64,000 nt of DNA from Shewanella sp. SNU WT4 (GTDB lineage: Bacteria > Pseudomonadota > Gammaproteobacteria > Enterobacterales > Shewanellaceae), in assembly GCF_006494715.1 (NCBI RefSeq), contig NZ_CP041151.1, positions 2,170,001-2,234,000 on the forward strand. Reading direction: 5' to 3'. The first letter of the stretch is position 1; every line of letters begins with the position of its first letter. Under the pieces are notes generated by a model. The model worked only from the letters and a program-made list of their open reading frames with translations, did no database searches and was not told the DNA's origin. The position numbers were made by a program, and so were the translations under genes. Positions 57,499 to 64,000 of this stretch are shown here, piece by piece.

Positions 57499-57541
57499 AT
57501 TGAGATAATTACTGGTGTGCTATTTGAGATAGCGAGCGCGC

Positions 57542-58924
57542 TTAACTCAGGGCTTTTTTGTCTAAACCATTATCTAGGTCATTATCAACATCATCACTAC
57601 TGAGCTTTAGCACCCGACTGGTCACAGTACCGGCGGTCATTGAGCCGCTGACATTGATGGCGGTGCGACCCATATCAATTAATGGCTCAATCGAAATCAG
57701 TAAGCCAGCTAAGGCGACCGGCATGCCCATGGTCGATAACACTATGATGGCAGCAAAGGTTGCGCCGCCGCCAACACCAGCAATACCAAATGAACTTACA
57801 GTCACAACTAATACTAAGGTCGCGATAAACATAGGGTCTAGCGGGTTGATACCAACCGATGGCGCTATCATCACCGCTAGCATGGCAGGATAAAGACCCG
57901 CACAACCGTTTTGACCCATGGTGGCACCAAAGGAGGCCGAGAAGTTGGCAACCCCTGGGTGGTTCTTTAAGCGGTTGATTTGCGTTTCAATGTTCAGTGG
58001 CATAGTGCCAGCGGATGAGCGCGATGTGAAAGCAAACATTAATGCTGGCGCGGTTTTTACCAAATAATCCCAAGGTTTTACGCCAACTAAAGCGACTAAC
58101 ACTAAGTGCATCACCAAAATGATGAATAGGCCCACGTAAGAAGCGATAACAAAGGTCATTAAACTTTGAATAGCCGCTAAGTCTGAGCTTGCCAGTACTT
58201 TAGTCATCAAAGCCAGCACGCCGTAAGGGGTTAGCGCTAACACTTTACGAACCATCACAGTGACTAAGTTTTGTGCTACTTCCATAAAATGGGTGAAGCT
58301 TTTACCTAATTCAGGTTTAGTTTGCGTGAGAGTGACTGCTGATAATCCCATAAAGATGGCAAATATCACTACCGCTATGGTAGATGTCGGTCTTGCGCCA
58401 GCGAGATCGGCAAACGGGTTACCTGGGAAGAAGCTTACTATCATATCGGCAATAGATAAGGTCGATACTGAAGCTAAGCTTGCCTCTAGCGCATTACCGC
58501 GAGCAAGTTCTTGGGTGCCTTTAACTATGTCATCGGCATTAAGATGAAACAGACTGGCAATGGCAACCCCAATTAAGGCCGAAACAGCAGTGGTCGCTAA
58601 TAATACGCCAATACTTAAGCCCGAAATTTTGCCAAGTGACGAGGCATTTTGCACTTTTAAAATTGCGCCAATAATCGACACTAAAATAAGCGGCATAATG
58701 ATCATTTTCAGCAAGCTAATATAGCCAGCCGCTATGATGTTGATGTATTCCAAGGCGCTTTCAATATCGGTTGCGCTTAATAAGCCCTGCATGGCAGCGC
58801 CATAAATCACGCCCATCAGTAAACCGACAAATACCGATTTAGATAATGACTGACTGCGCTTATGGTATTTAGCCAAGGCGATAAGTAATACTGCAAAAAA
58901 AACTAAGCTTAATATCAGAGTCAT
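57542..58924 (-). CDS. tcyP: L-cystine symporter TcyP
   Basis: This 460-residue inner-membrane protein is a sodium:dicarboxylate-symporter family member close to E. coli YdjN/TcyP in length. Landmarks are LLKMIIMPLILVSIIGAI, FAFTSRSSAGTMPLNIET and TMGQNGCAGLYPAMLAVMIAP. It should import cystine. The acidic tail DDVDNDLDNGLD is unusual but is at the end of the chain. Confidence 0.88.
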   Translation of the reverse strand: MTLILSLVFFAVLLIALAKYHKRSQSLSKSVFVGLLMGVIYGAAMQGLLSATDIESALEYINIIAAGYISLLKMIIMPLILVSIIGAILKVQNASSLGKISGLSIGVLLATTAVSALIGVAIASLFHLNADDIVKGTQELARGNALEASLASVSTLSIADMIVSFFPGNPFADLAGARPTSTIAVVIFAIFMGLSAVTLTQTKPELGKSFTHFMEVAQNLVTVMVRKVLALTPYGVLALMTKVLASSDLAAIQSLMTFVIASYVGLFIILVMHLVLVALVGVKPWDYLVKTAPALMFAFTSRSSAGTMPLNIETQINRLKNHPGVANFSASFGATMGQNGCAGLYPAMLAVMIAPSVGINPLDPMFIATLVLVVTVSSFGIAGVGGGATFAAIIVLSTMGMPVALAGLLISIEPLIDMGRTAINVSGSMTAGTVTSRVLKLSSDDVDNDLDNGLDKKALS

Positions 58925-59717
58925 AAGACTTCCTTCAAGGGCAATCTATCCCGAGCATTATGGTTGTAACTATTGTGGGATTGGTTAATCAAAAAGTTAC
59001 TTTATCACAGCTAGTAATGACAGTCCTTAACATCAAGGGCTTGATTTACTTACATCTGTATAGAGAATCTAAGGATTAAGGTGACTAATATGGCAGGCAT
59101 TATAAATTACCAAATCAACTAACGCTTATAACTTACAGTTCTATAATAGTGTCGTAAATCCATATGTTATTAAGTTGTAGTCTTGGGCGAGCGTTCGCTC
59201 ATTAATAGCGTGCAAAAAATAGCAACAAGGCGCGTTTGTTGATGACTAGCTGATGAGTAAGTGTTTGAAAAGAAGTAGCTTTACTTTGTTGGAATTAAGG
59301 CGGCTAACCAGGTTCTCATAATATGAATAATGTGGTGTTAATAAGATGTTGGCGCTCGTGGTGTAATGGCATTGCGTGACTGCAGAAATATTGCACAACT
59401 AGTTTGATGGGGGAGTTAGACTGCTCGATGTAAACAGCATGGCTAACGTCAAGCGGGTTTACTTAAGGGATGAACTTGATGAATCTAAACATTGAAGAGG
59501 AGGTGTAGGCGTAACTCAAGCAACTCAAGTGACTAAAGCAATGAACTAACTATAACCAAAGCAATTAACGATAAGCCAAGACATCAAAGTAGCTCGCCCT
59601 TAATCAGAGCGAGCTTAGATCATCTGCATCTAGTGTTGGCAGCTTAGCTAATACGCCATGGCTAATGCACTATGGCTAAAGTACTATGGCTAAAAGGCTT
59701 AGCTGCAAGATTAGCGT
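58925..59717. other. Long gene-free region between tcyP and emrD
   Basis: About 790 bases with no supported gene. A hairpin AGCTCGC/GCGAGCT (59591-59597 and 59609-59615) has no U run. Near the right end is a short tandem repeat, listed separately. Confidence 0.45.
59653..59694 (+). repeat. 14-bp tandem repeat, three units
   Basis: ACGCCATGGCTAAT, GCACTATGGCTAAA and GTACTATGGCTAAA follow one another, with a partial fourth. The unit is unrelated to the 52403 minisatellite but has the same period. Confidence 0.65.
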
Positions 59718-60935
59718 TTACAGCAAATTAGCATCAGTGATCTGATTATCTTGTTCGCAATTTTTGGCCCATGTTAATGCCAAAATCACTAACACCACCA
59801 TCACAGCGCAGAGTAAACCAATACTAAATTGTCCATGCATAGGCACGAGTGACATAGCTAATGCCGCTAATCCGGCGCCAAAGTTCTGTAATCCCCCTAA
59901 CAAAGCGCCCGCAATACCAGCTTGACGAGGGAAGGGCTCAAGAGCCGCCGAGGTTAAGGTTGGGAATAAAACCCCCGCGCCGCAGAAAAATAGAACAGAG
60001 CCGACTAATAATGTCCAGCCAATAACCCAGCCAGATAACCCAGGTATAAGTAAAAATAAGGCGCCAGCGCCAAGTAAGGCGATACCACGGTTAGTCAGTT
60101 TGCGCATCGAGCTAGTTCTTGATGCCATAAAGGCACCAACTAAGTAACCAGGAATAGGCGCCACGAAATACAGACTCACCCACAGCGGTGACATTTGTAA
60201 TGACTGACCATATAACACGCCAGCAATGGCTTCAAATGCGGCAATACCAGCAAAGGTAGCGACCAAGGACAACACATAACCGCGAAACGGTTTATGGTTT
60301 AACACCAGTGCGTATGATGCTAATACAGGGCGCTTTTCACGGCGATTTTCAGGTAACGATTCTTTAAAACCAAACAATAAACACAGCCACACTAAGGTAC
60401 CAAAGGCGGCCAAGCAGTAATAAACGGCATGCCAATCAAAATAAGTGGTAGTTACCGAGCCTAAAAAGGGGGCCACTAATGGCAAAAACACCACAGCCAT
60501 AGAGACATAGCTATTAAAGGTTTTGAGTTCATCACCAAAATAATAATCACGTGGAATGCTGCGACTTAAGGCACCAGCCGCCGCAGTACCCATGCCTTGC
60601 AAGGTCGATGCTGCTATCAGTAACCAAAAGGTTTGGCTATTGGCCGCAATAATAGCGCCCACCACAAATAAGGCTAAGCCGAATAATAGGGGCAGTTTAC
60701 GGCCAATACGGTCTGAAATTGGGCCATAAAGAAATTGAAACAAACCATAGGCCAATAAGTAACTGGCCATAATGGCTTGTAAACCCGACGCACCTATTTG
60801 CAAACTGTCGCCAATTAAGGGCAGGGCGGGCACAAAAATGGTTTGCGCCATCTGTCCGCAGGCCACCATTAACACTAACATAATTAAAATTTGGCTCATG
60901 GCGGGCTGAGCATTGGACGACAAGGGGGAAGACAT
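59718..60935 (-). CDS. emrD: Multidrug efflux transporter EmrD-like (MFS)
   Basis: This 405-residue major facilitator has 12 predicted helices and close likeness to E. coli EmrD: CGQMAQTIFVPALP, YLLAYGLFQFLYGPISDRIG, ASTLQGMGTAAAG, and ALEPFPRQAGIAGALLGGLQ. ATG 60935 (MSSPLSSN) is chosen; a further 22 in-frame codons upstream have no family match. It likely exports hydrophobic compounds by proton exchange. Confidence 0.87.
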   Translation of the reverse strand: MSSPLSSNAQPAMSQILIMLVLMVACGQMAQTIFVPALPLIGDSLQIGASGLQAIMASYLLAYGLFQFLYGPISDRIGRKLPLLFGLALFVVGAIIAANSQTFWLLIAASTLQGMGTAAAGALSRSIPRDYYFGDELKTFNSYVSMAVVFLPLVAPFLGSVTTTYFDWHAVYYCLAAFGTLVWLCLLFGFKESLPENRREKRPVLASYALVLNHKPFRGYVLSLVATFAGIAAFEAIAGVLYGQSLQMSPLWVSLYFVAPIPGYLVGAFMASRTSSMRKLTNRGIALLGAGALFLLIPGLSGWVIGWTLLVGSVLFFCGAGVLFPTLTSAALEPFPRQAGIAGALLGGLQNFGAGLAALAMSLVPMHGQFSIGLLCAVMVVLVILALTWAKNCEQDNQITDANLL

Positions 60936-61250
60936 GAATTCACCGAATAATATGGGGTTGAGATAATTCGCGCATTCTAACCGTTGAAAATACAAGTTCA
61001 AGGGCTGCAGGGCTTATTAATCAAGTATATTTTTTACTAGCAGGCATTAGTTTTTTGTAGATAAACAGCCCGTAAACTTAAGCTTACACTTAGTGAATAT
61101 AAGGTTGCTTAGGTTTAACTCGAGTAGCTGTGGGTTAATGCTATGTAATGTATTACTGGTGCTAGCGAGTCCTTAATGCACATGGGTTTGCTTGTCGAAA
61201 CTAGCTGGAGCGAGTAAACTCAGCGCACTTTTCTTGTCATTGAATTCAAC

Positions 61251-62027
61251 ATGCCCAGCTCAATCATTCCCCATGCAGTCCATCATCTCTATCAATATCG
61301 TTTATCGATTGCGACTAAGGCATTTGCGGCGCGAGGCCATAAATTAGTTCGTTGTCCTTTGTGCTTGTTATCAGTGACTTATTGTACTTGTGCGTTACGT
61401 AAGCCCTTATCTAGTCAAGCATCATTTATGCTGCTTATGTATGACGGTGAAGTGTTAAAGCCAACTAATTCTGGGCGTTTGATTGCTGACTTAATTCCAG
61501 AGACTCACGCATTTTTATGGTCACGAACTGAGATAGACCCCAAAATACTGGCATTGATAAATGATCCCGCTTATCAAGCTTATGTGGTTTTTCCGGGCGA
61601 ATATGCCGATAAGGGCCAAACCATAGTCAATCGCATTGATATGCCAAGCTTAAATGGCAAACGTCCACTTTTTATTATGCTTGATGGCAGTTGGCGCGAA
61701 GCGGTTAAAATGTATCGTAAGAGCCCGTATCTGCATGGATTACCGTTGCTTTCGTTCGATGCTAATCAACTGGCTCGTTATGCCTTACGTAAAGGGCAGC
61801 ATGATTTTCAGTTTGGCACTGCAGAAGTGGCTGTTATGGTGTTAGATGCCATGGACGAAGCGGCTAATGCCTTAGCCATGAATGCGTGGTTTGAATTGTT
61901 TGTGGAAGCCTCGCTGCTTGGGCGCAATCGTCGCCCTAAAGATAGCCTGACGCCTTTTAGTGAGTATGTGGCTAACTTTGAACTGAGCTATCAGCAAGCT
62001 CAAATCACAACCCACAGTAAGCTTTAG
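61251..62027 (+). CDS. tapT: DTW-domain tRNA-uridine aminocarboxypropyltransferase
   Basis: This 258-residue protein has the DTW-domain motif in the variant LDGSWREAVKMYRKSPYL and a Cys cluster CPLCLLSVTYCTC near residue 37. Members (TapT, formerly YfiP) add the acp group to uridine 47 of tRNA from SAM. The N-terminus is somewhat longer than in E. coli and no ribosome binding site precedes ATG 61251, so a downstream start is possible. Confidence 0.8.
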   Translation: MPSSIIPHAVHHLYQYRLSIATKAFAARGHKLVRCPLCLLSVTYCTCALRKPLSSQASFMLLMYDGEVLKPTNSGRLIADLIPETHAFLWSRTEIDPKILALINDPAYQAYVVFPGEYADKGQTIVNRIDMPSLNGKRPLFIMLDGSWREAVKMYRKSPYLHGLPLLSFDANQLARYALRKGQHDFQFGTAEVAVMVLDAMDEAANALAMNAWFELFVEASLLGRNRRPKDSLTPFSEYVANFELSYQQAQITTHSKL

Positions 62028-62081
62028 CAACAAGCTTGATGAAAATTAATAAAGTAACATTAACCTAACGCTCAGCTTTAG

Positions 62082-62097
62082 GGTGATCAAGCTCACA
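62082..62097 (+). promoter_or_regulatory. CRP-like site before the BCCT gene
   Basis: GGTGATCAAGCTCACA fits TGTGA-N6-TCACA with one mismatch. It lies 83 bases upstream of the transporter start. Assignment is by pattern only. Confidence 0.35.
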
Positions 62098-62179
62098 GTC
62101 ATGGTCGTTAGTTTGATGTAATCTACCTTTTTGATAATGACAGTCGCTACGGCGATTGTCTTTTCTAAAGGAGTAATTT

Positions 62180-63871
62180 TTGTCAGATAAGAGTCTTGAA
62201 GAAATCATGTCACCGGATGGTGACGTTAATCCCATAGATACGGACTACCGTATTGGTCAAGATAATATCGCACTCACAGTGGGTCCCTTCGGTTTAGATT
62301 TTCATAATCGTGTTTTTATCATCTCCGCCTTGTTAAGTTTAGTGGTGGTCATCATCACCTTAGTATTCCAGTCCACCGTTGAGCCAGGGTTTACCTTTAT
62401 ACGGCAGTGGATCACCTCGAATTTAGATTGGTTCTTTCTCTCAACCGCCAACATCATCTTACTGGTCTGTTTAGGCCTTATCTTTTCGCCACTAGGGCGA
62501 GTGCGCATTGGTGGCACTGAAGCTTTGCCAGATTATGGCTACTTAACCTGGTTTTGTATGTTATTCGCCGCGGGCATGGGCATAGGCTTAATGTTTTTTG
62601 GCGTGGCTGAACCTATCAGTCACTTTAATAGTGCTGTAGCGGGGCAAACAATTAGCGCAGGCGTAAGAACTGATTTTGCGCCGTTAGCGGGCGCGCTGGG
62701 CGATAGCCAGCAAGCGCAACAGTTAGCCATGGCGGCCACCATTTTGCACTGGGGCTTACATCCTTGGGCCATTTATTCCATGCTCGGCTTAAGTTTGGCT
62801 ATTTTTAGCTTTAACAAAGGCTTACCTCTTACTATCCGCTCAATTTTTTACCCTTTGCTCGGCGAGCGAGTGTGGGGCTGGCCTGGGCATATCATAGATA
62901 TTCTTGCGGTAGTCGCGACCTTATTTGGGCTGGCAACATCCCTTGGCTTTGGCGCCTCGCAAGCTGCCGCGGGCTTACATTATTTGTTTGATGTGCCGCT
63001 TGGGGTAAAAACACAAATTGTATTAGTGTTTTTAATCACAGGCTTAGCTCTGGCATCCGTGTGGGCTGGATTAAACGCCGGCGTTAAGCGTTTATCTGAA
63101 ATTAACATGGGTCTGGCTGCCTTATTGTTAGTGTTCGTCATTGCTGTGGGGCCAACCCTTGCCATAGCCACAGGTTTCTTTGAAAACTTAGGCGCGTATT
63201 TAACCTATTTACCTGACTTATCCATGCCATTTGCGCGTGATGATTTAGGTTTTATCCATAGCTGGACTGCCTTTTATTGGGCGTGGTGGATCTCTTGGTC
63301 GCCTTTTGTCGCCATGTTTATTGCGCGGGTATCGCGTGGTCGCAGCGTTAGGGAGTTTGTCACCTGCGTCTTGCTTATCCCATCAAGTGCCTGCGTATTG
63401 TGGATGACTGTCTTTGGTAATACTGCCATTGATTTAGTGGTTAATCATGATGTTAAGCGCTTAGTGAGCGCTGAATTGCCGCTTCAGCTCTTTACCATGT
63501 TAGATGCCTTGCCGTTAGCCAATATCACCTCTGTTATTGCAATTATTTTAGTGGTGATTTTCTTTGTGACGTCAGCAGATTCAGGTTCGCTAGTGATAGA
63601 TACCATAGCGGCAGGTGGCAAAACGGATGCGCCGCGAGCGCAGCGGGTATTTTGGTGCAGTTTTCAGGGCTTAGTCGCCATCGCCTTAATTTTAGGTGGC
63701 GGTCTGGCGGGATTACAGGCCATGACAGTATCGGCGGGCTTACCTTTTGCCTTGGTATTACTGGTCGCTTGTGTATCTCTTATCAAGGGATTAATGAGTG
63801 AGCCTCGGCCACCGCAAGAGATAACAAAAATAACACCTCCTACATCTAAACTGCCCAAGGTTAGGACATAA
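62180..63871 (+). CDS. BCCT-family betaine/carnitine/choline transporter
   Basis: This 563-residue inner-membrane protein has 12 helices and the BCCT signatures: GIGLMFFGVAEPISHF, HWGLHPWAIYSMLGLS, WTAFYWAWWISWSPFVAMFI then ARVSRGRS. It imports a quaternary ammonium compound; the exact substrate cannot be told. The start is TTG 62180 with AAAGGAG seven bases upstream; an ATG at 62208 inside the N-terminus is a less likely choice. The next gene begins three bases after its stop, so they share a transcript. Confidence 0.88.
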   Translation: MSDKSLEEIMSPDGDVNPIDTDYRIGQDNIALTVGPFGLDFHNRVFIISALLSLVVVIITLVFQSTVEPGFTFIRQWITSNLDWFFLSTANIILLVCLGLIFSPLGRVRIGGTEALPDYGYLTWFCMLFAAGMGIGLMFFGVAEPISHFNSAVAGQTISAGVRTDFAPLAGALGDSQQAQQLAMAATILHWGLHPWAIYSMLGLSLAIFSFNKGLPLTIRSIFYPLLGERVWGWPGHIIDILAVVATLFGLATSLGFGASQAAAGLHYLFDVPLGVKTQIVLVFLITGLALASVWAGLNAGVKRLSEINMGLAALLLVFVIAVGPTLAIATGFFENLGAYLTYLPDLSMPFARDDLGFIHSWTAFYWAWWISWSPFVAMFIARVSRGRSVREFVTCVLLIPSSACVLWMTVFGNTAIDLVVNHDVKRLVSAELPLQLFTMLDALPLANITSVIAIILVVIFFVTSADSGSLVIDTIAAGGKTDAPRAQRVFWCSFQGLVAIALILGGGLAGLQAMTVSAGLPFALVLLVACVSLIKGLMSEPRPPQEITKITPPTSKLPKVRT

Positions 63872-63873
63872 CC

Positions 63874-64000
63874 GTGACTGTTGAAATCGCTGAAGTTGCA
63901 GATTTTATCTGCCAGTTTGCCCCGTTTGATCATTTATCAACCGAGATCATTGCTGAAATATCTCAGCATGTAGAAGTGCAATATCATCGCCAAGGTTCAG
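63874..64000 (+). CDS. N-terminus of a probable cyclic-nucleotide-binding/CBS regulator, cut by the window end
   Basis: A GTG start two bases after the transporter stop opens a frame to the window end (42 codons seen). VADFICQFAPFDHLSTEIIA and EISQHVEVQYHRQGS look like the first strands of a cyclic-nucleotide-binding domain. In related bacteria such a gene encodes a cNMP-CBS-DUF294 protein. Only the beginning is visible, so the call is tentative. Confidence 0.55.
   Translation, partial: MTVEIAEVADFICQFAPFDHLSTEIIAEISQHVEVQYHRQGS

Noticed and set aside
59591..59615. Terminator between tcyP and emrD
   Set aside because: A 7-bp stem with an 11-base loop and no U run, about 25 bases of AT-poor sequence from any gene end it could serve; weak.

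Overview
The window looks like a chromosomal segment of a marine gammaproteobacterium, most likely Shewanella. The basis is gene content and gene order: pykA, hexR and a zwf-pgl-edd-eda operon under HexR-type boxes; a gapA/gapB pair; a tRNA Gly-Cys-Leu cluster next to rnhA and a dnaQ-like gene; a TIGR03503-type membrane protein; and a quinone-reactive uptake [NiFe] hydrogenase operon of the Shewanella/Wolinella type. No sequence search was run, so the genus is an inference.

Layout. 1-11.8 kb: Entner-Doudoroff and lower glycolysis block (pykA and hexR leftward, zwf-pgl-edd-eda rightward, gapA and gapB divergent). HexR-like palindromes lie in front of pykA, zwf and gapA, with a related palindrome before gapB. 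11.8-15.2 kb: three tRNA genes with a clear promoter, rnhA, a DnaQ-like exonuclease, a signal-anchored membrane protein and tRNA-Asp. 15.2-18.7 kb: accessory debris beside tRNA-Asp, in which an IS3-family element carries a truncated group II intron that has produced an in-frame maturase/transposase chimera. 18.7-36.5 kb: a nickel and hydrogen module. hyaABC encode the enzyme, hyaD, a HydE-like protein and hypFBCDEA mature it, NikR senses nickel, and a divergent five-gene ABC importer (nikABCDE-like) has a perfect inverted repeat just before its first gene.

36.5-50 kb: IS-rich region. It holds eroded IS256, IS5, IS3 and integrase fragments, an amidohydrolase pseudogene with a signal-peptide frameshift and an amber codon, and two nearly identical intact IS256-family copies in opposite orientation, each with its own perfect 8-bp target duplication. 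They flank a two-gene phosphotransferase system (a EIIBC with an extra IIB-like tail, and a EIIA-HPr-EI fusion). An intact Tn5/IS50-like element with a perfect 9-bp duplication follows.

50-64 kb: a set of single-domain genes (methyltransferase, GFA-type zinc protein, YhhY-like acetyltransferase, OsmC), a 14-bp minisatellite, a bufferin-type metallophore operon (duplicated-core precursor, MNIO enzyme, DUF2063 partner), an LtaS/OpgB-like sulfatase-fold membrane enzyme, TcyP, EmrD, a DTW-domain tRNA modifier, a BCCT transporter and the start of a probable cyclic-nucleotide-binding regulator.

The best candidates for under-described biology are the bufferin precursor made of two identically spaced six-cysteine cores, the nickel-hydrogenase block with its palindrome, and four unrelated short-period tandem repeats in or beside intergenic DNA.
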